Assembly: GCA_037176705.1 (NCBI GenBank)
Contig: CM073885.1
Span: 164,972,290-165,036,289, forward strand
Reading direction: 5' to 3'
DNA: 64,000 nucleotides
Origin: Molossus alvarezi
Lineage: Eukaryota > Chordata > Mammalia > Chiroptera > Molossidae
The notes under the pieces are model-generated. The model was not told the origin of the DNA. It ran no database searches and saw nothing but the letters and a program-made list of their open reading frames with translations. Position numbers and translations under genes: made by a program. Each line of letters opens with the position of its first letter. Positions within the stretch are counted from its first letter, which is position 1. Below, in pieces: positions 1 to 12,632 of this stretch.

Positions 1-227
1 TGATTTCCAAAGAGTAATTCTAGCCAAGGTTCATGAAAAAGAACCTCCTCATTTATAAAAAAGAGAAAAATGTCTTAAGTATTTCTGGACCATGAATCTA
101 ACTGATCATTCTTAATCCTTAAAGCCCTTGAATCTTCAAGTTAGTGATATATGAATCACAATGAAAACTCCTTATGGAAATTACTCCCGGAGAAAATAAA
201 ATCTCACACAACATGATGGCTACTCAC
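1..227 (-). other. CUBN intron, partial (after CUB22)
   Basis: The 5' end of the intron that leads to the CUB23 exon lies here, starting with the GTGAGT donor. Nothing else is recognised in it. Confidence 0.8.
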
Positions 228-428
228 AGGTTATCTGATAAGAAAGCTTGAATCCAAAGTCCGTGGTGTGTGAGTTAGAGTAGAAATTAAGCAGCACTGG
301 ACCAGAGATGGTGACAGGAGACGGGATCTCGTCGCCACACATGGTAGCAAAGGGTGTGGAGGCTACGCTGTGACCCCTGATGATGTGCACACCGTCGCTG
401 TCACAGCTTCCCGTTACGGCTGAGCGAG
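228..428 (-). CDS. CUBN: CUBN exon e21: second half of CUB22
   Basis: The exon reads [19 protein letters not shown], then [10 protein letters not shown] and [20 protein letters not shown] and IT, ending with one base of the next codon at a GTGAGT donor. It joins the preceding exon in frame across 13.5 kb and completes CUB22. The ORF running upstream to position 492 passes the acceptor CTCCCTACAG and is not coding there. CUB23 should follow below position 1. Length is 201 bases. Confidence 0.95.
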
Positions 429-3400
429 CTGTAGGGAGCACGGAACAACCAGCATTTTCAGAAGCAACAAAAACAATCAGTGCTGTAAACATTCAAATGA
501 AAATGGAATGAAGATTCATGCAATTTACACAGCAATGGTAAGTCACCACCTCATTTGATTTCCTGAGAGGCGAGGTTTACCCTAGTGACCAAACAAGCAC
601 AGGTGTTCTCACACAAGTAGAACCTCGCGGTGCATACATCCACTTTGAAATAACCCGGAATTTGAGCTGTCATGTTGAGGTATGCCGCTGGCACTGAGTG
701 GGCAGAGCCCAGGGAGGCTGCAATGCTCAGGGCAGCCCCCCCCCCCCCCCCCCGCCCTCCAGCCAAAACAAAAGTTACCTGGCCCTACAGGTCCACAGAG
801 CTGCTAGTGAAAAACCCTGCTTTAACTCGAGGCTATGTGCAGATAAAGAACTCTTACCACAGAGAGATAACTAGAAGTTCATTAACGTTTTTCGAACAGT
901 GGTTATAAATGTTCACACAAACAATATTAGCTTGAGTTCAGTGATTGTAAAATATAGATCATTGTTTTGTTTTCTAATTATAAATAAATAAATTCCAACC
1001 CATCCTAAAGAGAAATATAAAACAGAATAGCCCTGGCCGGTTTGGCTCAGTGTTTCGAGTGTCGGCCATCAGACTGAAAGGTCATAGATTTGATTCCCAG
1101 TCAAGTGCGTGTACCTGGGTTGCAGGTTCAATCCCATTGGGGTTGTGCAGGAGGCAACCAATTGATGTGTCTCTCTCACATTGATGTTTTTCTCTCTCTC
1201 CCTCCCTCTCTTCCACTTTATCTAAAAATCAATGGAAAAATATCCTCAGGTGAGGATTAACAAAAAAAACCAAAACCAAAAAAACAGAATAAACAAAAAT
1301 GATAGTCTTTTATTACCACAACTCATGCAGTCATTTTGATATTTGAATTACACCGTTAACATTCATTGGGATCATACTGAACATGCTCTTTCACAACATA
1401 ATTTTATTAACATAAAATAACACAACACGTGCATTTTTATGTGATTAAATATTCTTCCAAAACAATGAATTTAATGGATATAGCAAATTCTAACACTATA
1501 GATGCATCATACCATATTTAATGAATCTCCCATGCTTGATAATTTTATCTTTTCCACCTTTTTTTTTATCCTCACCCGAGGACATTTTTCCATTTTTTGT
1601 TCAGATAGAGTGGGAAGGAGAGAGAGAGAGAAACATCGACGTGTAAAGGGACACCTTGAGTAGTTGCCACCCGCACAACCCATCCAGGGCCGGGGACAAT
1701 CTGCAACCGAGGTACGCACCCTTAGCGGGAACCGAACCCGGGTCTCTCTGAACCGCAGGTCGACGCTCTAACCGCTGAGCCAAACCAGCCAAGGCTCTTT
1801 TCCACTTTTTCTTGAAACAAAGATTCTGTGCATAAATATTTATGGAAGTTTCTCACTATTTCATTACAATACATTTTTAGAAGTCGAGTTACTGGTAGTA
1901 AAGGTTAGTTTTGTTTTTTTTTTTCAGGTTTCTCCAATGGCCCTATGATAGTTGACATTTCCCCAAACTTACATTTTCATCACCCCATAGAGAAACCCTG
2001 TACCCATGAAAAATAACTCCCTCCTTGCCCCTCCCTGCTTACTGCTCTCCCACCTAGGCAGCCAACTACTAACCTACTTTCAGTCTCTATGGATTTGTCT
2101 ACTCTGGACATTTCACATATGTGGCCTTTTGTGACTGGCTGCTTTTACTTAACACAACATTTCTGGAGTTCATTCATGCTGTAGGATGGGTCAATACTTC
2201 ATTACGTCCAAGGCAGGATGGTATTCCATTGCATATATAGACCACATTTTGTTTTTCCATTCACCAGTTGATGGACATTGGAGTTGTTTCTACCTTTTGG
2301 CTTTTATGAATGACATGGCTATGAACATTCATGTACAAGGTTTTGTATGGATATATGTTTTCAATTTTCTTGGGTATATAAGTAGAAGTGGAATTGCTGA
2401 CTCATGGGAACTCTATGTTTAATATTCTGAGGAACTATCAGACTGTTTTCCAAAGAGGCTGTACCATTTTACCAGACCACTAGAAATGCACGAGGGTTCT
2501 GATTTCCCACATAATCACCAACACTATGGATGTCTGTCTTTTTTATTAGAGCCAGCCCTGTGGTTATGAAGTGGTAGCTCACTGTGCTTTTGATTTGCAT
2601 TTCCCTGTGACTAGTTATGCTGAGAGGCTTGCATGTACCCTTGGCCATTCCTATATCTTCTTTGAAAAAATGTCTATTTCGATTCTTTATCATTTTAAAA
2701 TTTGGTTATATGCCTTTTATCACTGAGTTGTTCTTTCACATTCTGGATACTAGCATGATCATATGTTTTTAAGTCCCTTGGGTAAATATCTAGGCATGAA
2801 ATTGCTGGGTCATAAGTAGGTGTGTATTTAATTCTGTAAGAAACTGCCAATCAATTCTCCCAGCTATATCCATATACATTCTCATCAGGAATGCACGAGA
2901 CTTCCAGTTGCTCTGCATGATCATCAATACTTGGTATGGTCAATCTTTAATTTCAGCCATCCTGGTGTGTGTAAAATGGAACTTCATTGTGATATTTCAT
3001 TTACATTGCTCTGATGACTGATGAAGTAGTATACTTTTTATGTTCCCATTGACAAACAACAATTAAAAAAATGCTTTTACTTAATATAGATGTTAAGTTG
3101 AACATATGTCTAACCCCTCCACCCCACCTCACACACAAACTTTACCTACTCATAGATTCCCCATCGGAACTGGCCCAAACTACATTACAATGTTTTATAT
3201 AATTGCATGCTTGACATGGTGGACTCCAAAATCAGACTGCCTGTTTGCTGTCAGAACACTCTCATAAATTAAATAGATTGTGATATACATTTACTTTTTA
3301 ATTTCAAGTCCCCTGGCCATAGATTTTCCTTCAAGGGGGACATGTGACCTAAGCAAATTCAATCTGAGTATATTTCAAGACCCTTGTTTGGAATCTGAAA

Positions 3401-6400
3401 AAAAACAGTAGTGTGCTTGCAAATATAAAAATTAGTTCTCTGAAGTAAATAAAAAAAAGCCTGGATTTATAGCATTTGCCAATTTCCATGGTATAAATAT
3501 TCTCCCCATAGCCAATTGCAAGCTACCAAAATGAGATCATTGAATGCAGAAATTTGAAGAGAGAAGTGTTGCCTACTGCACGATGGTGTGAGCCAACTCC
3601 AGCATGCCACTTGGACGGCTGCCTGAGGAGCACACAGCCCTCCCTGTGAGGGGCTGTCCCACAGCCAGGAGAGGAGTCAGCCTGGGGCTGCGGTTTGCAC
3701 TGAGGAGCACAGAGTGAGAATAGAAAAAGGAGAATATCTGATGACATAATCAAAAAGCTAGATTAAGCAGATTTGAGGACCACTCCGCTTTGAGCTCTTC
3801 CAGAAGTAAAGCCAATAAATTGTCCTTTTATGTTTAAACCAGGTTGAATTAAGTTTCCTGTTAATTGTACCATAGAAATCTCTCATGAATATGGTATGGA
3901 TTATCATAATCATAATCGTTGGTATTATTATTTTTTTATAAATATGTTTATATTGATTTTTTTATACATAGAGAGAGGTAGGGAGAGGGAGAGAGAGATG
4001 AAAACATCAATGTGAGAGAATCATCAATCAGCTGCCTCCTGCAAGCCCCCAACTGGGGATCAAGCCTGCAACCCAGGCATGTGCCCTGACCAGGAATCAA
4101 ACCGGGGATAGATTGAACAATTACTCCAAGGTACAATATCAGACTCAATCTAGGCCAATCAGATGTGTTCAAGTTGTAATTTAGTAAGAAGGAGTCAATA
4201 ATAAAAGCCAAAGATGTTCAACTTGGAAAACATCAGCAGCCATCATGAAGAAAGCAGTAAGAGGGGGAGAGAGCGTTCTGAAGGGTCTTGCTGTTGCTGC
4301 CACGTGCTCTGGAAGCCCATTCCTGCCCTTCCTGTTGTTAAACCTTCCTTTGAGGAGATGAGCTGACCCAGTGTCCTTCCTATAAACCCTACTATAAACC
4401 CTAAGCTAACTTGAAGATAATCTACCACTTTAAACTGAAAGAATCTTGGGGAATGCATTTTTTTAACATACCTGTACATTAAAAAGTTCCCTCCCCTTTT
4501 TAGATCTGATTATTATCTTAGATAAAATTGATATTTTTTATGAGAAAATATCTATGCAATTTAAATCTTAAGTCATTTTAGGAAAGCATTTGGCTCCTCA
4601 GCTAAGTTTCTATCTAGCTTGAAGAAACCTTGAGGTATCAAATCAAGATATATTTATTAAATTAACCTCAAAGAATTCCTTCATTTTGAAAGTCTGGAAC
4701 AGAATTGCTTCTAATTGGGTAAAAATCTACAAGTTAAAAGGTGTAAAATACGTCGCTTTAATGATCTTTTCATGTGGTAATTAGAATCACTATGTTAGAA
4801 AAAATAGGGCAAAAAAGAAATAGATTAAACTCAGATTTATGGTTTGAATACTGCCGGATTATGTACCATAATTATAACCTCAGAATTCGTCTGGAATACA
4901 CCAATAGCTCCGCTGGAATTTTAAAAATATAGAGTAGGTGAGTTTGAGGGGCAAAAAAAGTTATGCATTATTTATAAAAATATCTTTAGCCTGCAAAAAT
5001 ATATAAAGTTATAAAACCAAAACCACGGAATAAAAAAAAAAAGCATTGCTGATGCTAGATGCGCTCCTTGGCCTTACTTCAGTCACAGAGCCTGCTCTGC
5101 GGCTGCCCTCGCAGTTCTACTGTCCACGTCGGTGGCCTACTGATGCAGACTGTCAGTGACGGCTAGCTTATAAAATCATGGAAGACTGAAAATTAAGGCA
5201 AAACGTGTCCTATTCTTGATTATTCTTTCAAATAATTTAAAAAACTAGTTCGATTATAGAAAGACAGAGGTGGTATATCTCTATTGAGACAGAATAAAAA
5301 TTCCTTAACTGTTTATAAAAGGTCTGCACTCAACAATAAGGAAGTTGGGCAGGGCAAAGCAGAGGAAGTTGGGAGGGGATTTTAATATTTTGTACACAGC
5401 AACAGAATATCAAATAACTAAACAAATCATTAAAGATAATCTGCTCATTTTCAAAGCCTGACTCACTGCATTGTGAAAGTTGTGATATTTGGCAAGTTGC
5501 TTGATGGGCTATAAAGTGCTTGTGTCCTTTTCCTTAGTTATTTCTTTAAGGGAGGGTGTCCTTCCAAATTTTTTTCACAAGAAATCAAACACTACATAAT
5601 GTCAGATCTTATAAAGTTACTTGAAGTCTAAGAACATAGCAAGGATTCTTATAAACAAAGATCATATACAAGAAAATGAGATACATAAATGCCCTTAGGT
5701 ATCAAATAATTCACACATATACATCTTTTTCTCAAGTTCTACATAATCCATTCCTGTGTTAGATCAAAGATATCAGCCTGGCTCTCCAATGAATGAGAAG
5801 ACACTTGGTGACAAAGACCACAGGCATCAGAAAATAATATTAAACACCTTTCCACAATCATAGGGGAAACCAATGGAATATATAACCAAAACAAACACAA
5901 AACTCCCAAGTAGAAGAGGTATAGTTAAATGCAACCAGGATGATTGAATTTTAGGAAGAGAAAGGAATTTAGTCAGGGTCTAGAAAAAGCTCTTCAAGGA
6001 GCAAGATGAATATCAAAGCTGAGTTTATGACCAAGAGGTATGGTCACATTCAGTCAAACATATGAGAACTTGTCAGAAAAAGAAGCACCCTGAAATTAAA
6101 CAAAACTTTCTCCTTGGACTAGAGCCCATGTCATGGGACAAGGAGCTACATTTAGTCTTAATTCTATCTTCAGTAAACAATTGGATGTATATTTACTACT
6201 GAAATTTCTGAAATGGAAGATGATCCTCCACGATCCGTTTTTATTTATTTTCCATTTTTCTAAAAACCTTTAAAATACATTTATTGTTTAAAATGAGTAG
6301 GGCTCTCTATTCAACATATTGAAATACAATTTTTATCATATTGGGCTTTATTACAGAGCAAAGTTCAATTCTGAATTCCATTATGATTCCAAGAACTTGG

Positions 6401-9400
6401 AGAGACTTGAACAGAAGCCAAGGATGACAAATCGCATAAACCTGTGGAACTGAGATTCAGACTGCAATTTTTCCCTGAGAGGCACAAAGAGGCAGAGATG
6501 ACTAAGAGGAGCAGAGAGAAGGAAAAATTCTTTTGGTTGAAATATTTTAATATTGCAGATAAGATAAAGTTTTTTCAGTAAAGTTGCAAAGGGTTCTAGG
6601 GAGAGGCAGGTGAATTAGGGGGCAACAATGAATGAAGTCTATTGTCTGCCTAATTAACTTTGCTCCAAGTAGCTGGTAACCTCAGTGGAGGGCACGATTA
6701 CTGAGAGGGAGAAGCATGTACTAGTATAAAACTAAGCTCCATAGAGTGCGCAGGCCAAAGTTTTTAAAACACAAGCAAGCAAAGAATCTCACATAACTAA
6801 AGTGCTCCACCAATTTGAATAAAATATCCATAGGAAGTATTTTGAAAGAACCATTGCCCAATGCTTTCCAAGGTAATGAATTGTGAAATGTGCCTACATT
6901 CTGATTTCTTTAGAAAAGATTGAGAAAGCAAAGAGAAGAAATGGTAAATGTTGAATCATGCCACTTTTAAAAAAACTTAGATTAAATGGGGGGAAATGTG
7001 AACTAAGACAACTGACCAAACTCAATTTTTGTGCTTCTTAGTGAAACAAAGAGAAAAAAAAAAAATCTAAAATTAAACTTTCTTTTCTTTTTTCTTTTAG
7101 CTTTATATTAGGTATAGCTTGTAAACCAGGTCTTCTAAGTTAATAAAAGAGAATTTAAGCAAATGTTATATAGGACTGCCTATCTGGCTGTTTTGGAAAT
7201 CTAGTCCTATTTTCCTTGGGGCTTTTGAGGTCATCCATAGAGAACAGTATTGGCCTTTCTAATTCTCTCCACTTTCTGTGCTAAAGTGCTACTTCTCTAT
7301 CCAATTATTATTATTATTATCTTGTTAATTCTCACTGGAAGATATTTTTCCATTGATATTTTTAGAGTCTGGACGGGAGGGAAAGAGAGAGAGAGAGAGA
7401 AATTTTAGTGTGAGAGAGACACATTGATTGGTTGCCTCCCCTACAACCCTGACCAGGGCCAGGGATCGAACCTGCAACCCAGGTATATGCCCTTGACTGG
7501 GAATCAAACCTGTGACCCTTTGGTCCAAGGGCTGACGCTCTTACCGCTGAGCCAAATCAATTAGGGTTGTATTCAATTCTTATCAAGAGATACTCTGAAT
7601 CTAAGAAAATCTGAGTTTAGAATTTGCCTAGATATAGGAATGTTTTGGTTAAGAATTTCTAAACCTCTCATTATCACCAAGGTGAATCAATGTTGTTATC
7701 TAATTTCAATGATAGAAAATTCAAGGCATAGGGTCAAGATGGCGGGTAGGTAAACGCGTTGCGTCCTCCCACAACCACATCAAAGTTACAACTAAACTAC
7801 AGAACAACCATCATTCAAAACCGCCTGAAATCAAGCTGAATGGAAGTCATACAACTACGGAATTAAAGCAGCAGCCACATCCAGACTGGTAGGAGGGGCG
7901 GAGGAGGACGGGCTGGTCCCACACCCACGTGTGGCAGATAAAAATCAGGACAATACCTCGGCTGGGAAGGTCCTTCCTGAGGACTGAGGGGTCCCCGTCC
8001 CACACCAGGTGCCCCGCTCAGGGTTCCAGTGCCAGGAAGAGAATCCCCATCACTTCTGGCTGGAAAAACCAGCGGGAACTGAGGCTCAGGGAGGCTGATG
8101 CGGCTGGAGCCCCAGGCAGCTCCCTAAAGGGCCCGCGCACGGACTTATCGGACTCTCTCCCTCTAAGCTCGGAGGGGAGGCAGCTCAAGGGGCTCCAGAG
8201 ACATACAGGGAAAAACTGAACTGTTGGCACTGGAGCGAGGGCTGGAGAGGGGGCTTTCTCTGGGACAAACGTGCTGTCAGAGGCCTTTGTTCCTTTGGTG
8301 AGGCCTTCCCAGGGGTGGCAGACAGCCTCCATATCTGGGACTCCAGCAACCTGGCTCACACTGGTAGCCCCACCCTGGTGACTCCTGAGGCCCCGTCCCG
8401 CCCCACCCAACTTTCAGGCCCACCCAAGCTCTTGCCACTTGCTTAACCATAGGATTGGCCTGTCTTGGATCCTGCTTCAGGTTTTTCCTAAATTCTTTCA
8501 AACGAGCAGCATTTGGTCTCAGCTAGCCCCATACCTCTCGTTAAGTAATACAAAGAAACAAACACAGGGAGGCAGCCAAAATGAGGAGACAAAAAAACAG
8601 GTCCCAAATGAAAGAACAGAATAAAACCCCAAGAAAAGAACTAAGCGAAATGGAGATAAGCAACCTAACAGATGCTGAGTTCAAAATACTGCTTATTAGG
8701 ATGCTCAATGAACTTAGTGAGAGCCTCAAGAGCATAAAAAAGGACCAGTCAGAAATGATGGATGCACAGTCAAAATTGAAGGAGGCATTAACTGAAATAA
8801 AGAATAATTTACACAGATTCAATAGTAGAGTACATAAATCCAAGAAGCAAACCATTGATTTGGAATATAAGGAAGCAAAAAACGCCCAATCAGAACAGCA
8901 AAAAGAAAAAAGAATCCAAAAAAATGAGGATAGTGTAAGGAGCCTCTGGGACAACTTCAAGTGTGCCAACATTCGCATCTTGGGGGTGCCAGAAGGAGAA
9001 TAGCGAGAACAAGAAATCGAAAACCTGTTTGAAACAATAATGGCAGAAAACTTTCCTAACTTGGTGAAGGAAACAGACATACAAGTCCAGGAAGCACAGA
9101 GAGTCCCAAACAAGATGAACCCCAAGAGGCCCACACCAAGACACATCATCATCAAAATGCAAAAGGTTCAAGACAAAGAGAGAATCTTAAAAGCAGCAAG
9201 AGAAAGGCAGCTAGTTACCTACAAGGGAGTTCCCATAAGGCTGTCAGCTGATTTCTCAAAAGAAACTTTGCAGGCCAGAAGGGAGTGGCAAGAAATATTC
9301 AGAGTGATGAAAAGCAAGAACCTACAACCAAGATTACTCTATCCTGCAAAGCTGTCATTTAGAATCAATGGCCATATAAAGACTTTCCCAGACAAGAAAA

Positions 9401-12177
9401 AGTTAAAGGAGTTCATCACCACCAAGCCGTTATTATATGAAATGATAAAGGGTCTTTTTGAAGAAAAAGATAAAATATATGAACAAACAAAATGGCAATG
9501 AATACATATCTATCAACAATGGAATCTACAAACAAAATGAACAGGTAGAACAGAAACATTCTCATAGATACAGAGAACATTTTGTTGGTTGCCAGATGGG
9601 AGGGGGGTTGGGGGAATGGGTGAAAAAGGTGAAGGGATTAAGAAGTACAAATTCATTGCTAGACTGACAAACCTCAAAGGGAAAGGGGTTGGGGGTGGGG
9701 GGGAATAAACCAAAGAACTTATATGCATAACCAATGGACACAGACAATAGTGTGGGAACAGGCAGGAGGGGGGCGGGAGTGGGGAGGAGGTGGTCAATGG
9801 GGGAAAAATGTGGAACATCTGTAATACATTTTGCATTCAACAATAAAGATTTAAAAAGAAAATTCAAGGCATAGAAGGTATTTACTTGGCTTAGGTCACT
9901 ACATCTGCTAACTGCTTTAAGAAGTGAAAAAAAAAAAAAAAGGCCTATAATCTTCACAGCAACTTGGAGGCATCTACTTGGCCACATGAATAAGAAAAAC
10001 GCAAAAATAAGCTTTTGGACTGCTCGATATTTGGGAAAATAAAATTAGTATTTAATGACATCTGATTACAAAATAATTACAAACACTAAAAGGTTCTCTC
10101 TCTCTTGCCCTGGCCAGTTTGGCTCAATGGCAGAGCGTTGGCCCACAGACCAATGAGTCTCAGGTTCGATTCCAGCCAAGGGCACAGACTTCGGTTGCAG
10201 TTCGTCCCCTGGTCGGGGTGGTGCAGGAGGTAACCAGTCGATGTGTCCATCTCACATCAATGTTTCTCTTTCTCCCCCTTTTTCTCCCTCTCTCTCTCTA
10301 TGAAGATAAATGGAAAAATGTCCTCGGGTGAGGATTAAAAAAATAAATAATAAAAGTTTTTCTCTCATCCTTTGCTATTAGCTTTCGTCTATTTCTGGTT
10401 TCATTTCTGATCAAAAGAAACATTTTGAATTTATCAATTCCCAATTTTATTTTACATTTTTGAAGATACTGTTCAGAATACCAAGAGTCATTTCTGTCTT
10501 GAGATTACATTTGGGGGGAGGGGAGTTGTCTTTTAAATAAATGATCAAATAAATATTTCTCCCATGACTTTTCACTGATTTCATTGTATTTTTTATACTA
10601 ACATAGTGATTATACAGAAAAGATGAGAACTTTGTAGTTTTTAGAATAATTAGTAATAAAAACGTAATAACAATAAGTAAAAGAAATTCAGGCCAACATA
10701 AAATATCATAACATATTTTTAGAGCAACTTTAGTAGTGGGAAGTAGTTAAGAAAAGAGAAAGTACTTCGCTGAAACTTTGTAATCCCTGGACAGAAAGTA
10801 CCAGCATGTAGCTGAGTGATCAGTATACTAGACTAAAGAGCAAACCTAACCAGTTGTCAGTGTTCAGTAAACACAGTGTAGAAACAAAAGTGTGTATAGT
10901 ACTTTATAGCCTGGGATAGCTCACAAAAAGGGCAGCTCTAGAACCCTCATCTCAACCTAGGTCAGTGATGACTCTGTGGGTATGTTAGGCTCAGAAATGC
11001 TTAGTCATTTGGACCTAGTCCCTCAGAAATAGTTCCTATGAACTATAGCAGATTGAAAGGCCAATGCTCCTGGGAAAAAAAAAAAAAGCTGTGATTTTCT
11101 TGAGAGAAATTCTCAGTTTTATCACAACATACTCCACATGAATTCTTCTGGCTCACTTTAGAAGGGGTAGAAGATTATTTTTAGTGTAGCTAATGAGTCT
11201 CTAGTTTCTTGGTGTTATTCCATGAACATCCACATTGATATGATGAGTGATAACAATCTAATTATAAACTTGATTAATGTTGCCCTTTCTGGGAATCATT
11301 ATAATTTAATTAATCTGTAGCCAGAAATTATGCACTTAGCAGTTTGAAAATACTGAATACTTGCAACACTGGCAATGTCAGACGACATTATCCTAAGGAT
11401 ATTATCTTATTTTTAAAAATCAGTCTTTTCAGCTGGGTGCTGACTAGCAAATCCATTAGCAGAAGTAGAAATCAGTGAATCTACAAAAGCAGTTATCTGC
11501 TCTCTGGCCACCTGTCAGTGTACATCTGCAACAATGGCCATGTGGATGAATTGGAGTTCACAACATATGTTTCTACAGGCAACATCTGATTATTATAACT
11601 ATTTTCTATTTTTAAAAAGTGAAGGCGATTATCACAAAGGTTGAGTCATTTGCACAAACTCAGGTGACTAGTTAAGCGGTCGTCCTGGCATTGGGACCAT
11701 CCTGAAATGCTGTCCTCTCCCCCTCCACACCCTACGTCTGCTACTCAGACTATTCTGTCCCTTTATCCCACCTACAGAACTCAGGGAGCAACTGCTTAGG
11801 GCAAATATAGGTTCTTTGTAATACATATCCCATCGGTCAGCCGTGCTTCTCGTGGCGTATTTCATGGTATAAATACCAGTGTTTCCTTTCAGTCTAAACG
11901 ATACTGGCATGTGACATTCATCTGTTGTGTAATTTAGTGAGACCAAATGCCCATAAGTACAATCCAAGCCACATGTTTCCTCCTGGTACTAAAACAATGT
12001 TCTGCTGAATGGAAAAATAACAGAAAAGGCATAAAGAAGAAAATAAAAATCACAATCTATGGCACAGTGGTAACAACTCTAAGTCCGGCTTAAGAACCTT
12101 ACAGATTTTATTCACATGTATGTCATTCTAAAGAGAAAACTGGATCATCTTACATAAACTGTTTTACCTTCCCCTAA

Positions 12178-12217
<40 letters not shown>

Positions 12218-12601
12218 GCCAGAAATTACTCACTCAGCAGTTTAAAAATACCATTCTATATATCTATATATAACATCTTTTTACATTACTTGAATTTGGT
12301 GCTAGCAAATGCTGAGAAGATTGTATTTAACTTCATATTCCATTTTTATAGTGACACACATCTATTCACACTCGGCATTTTCTAGCAGAGTGCCCCAAAC
12401 CATAATTTGTAGAGATGTAGGAAAAGGAGGTCATGGAAAAAGGATCAACTGAGAGGAAGGCTTTATATGATTTATTAGTGTATGAGAAATGACATGTCAT
12501 TTTTATTTTATTTTATTTTTTATTATTATTTTTTAATCCTCACCCGAGGATATTTTTCCATTTATCTTCAGATAGAGTGGGAGGGAGAGAGGTTGGGAGG
12601 A

Positions 12602-12632
<31 letters not shown>

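Noticed and set aside
429..492. Upstream extension of the exon e21 frame to an ATG at 492
   Set aside because: A good acceptor (CTCCCTACAG) at 429-430 and the frame match with exon e20 show that the upstream part is intron.
551..908. Open frames on both strands around 551-908
   Set aside because: They are produced by an 18-base C run read as Gly or Pro and have no recognisable domain.
1031..1110. tRNA-like sequences with A and B boxes, here and at many other positions
   Set aside because: Every one is the head of a Ves SINE with a CT-rich body and A-rich tail, not a tRNA gene.
9513..9987. Minus-strand open frames of 107 and 141 codons
   Set aside because: They are antisense to the G-rich 3' UTR of the L1-derived element; the Pro/Leu-rich translations are a by-product of its composition.
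11668..11967. Minus-strand open frame of 99 codons with several cysteines, considered as an extra CUB exon
   Set aside because: The translation shows no CUB motif, the frame from the only plausible acceptor meets a stop, and exons e20 and e21 already join in frame to make a complete CUB22.
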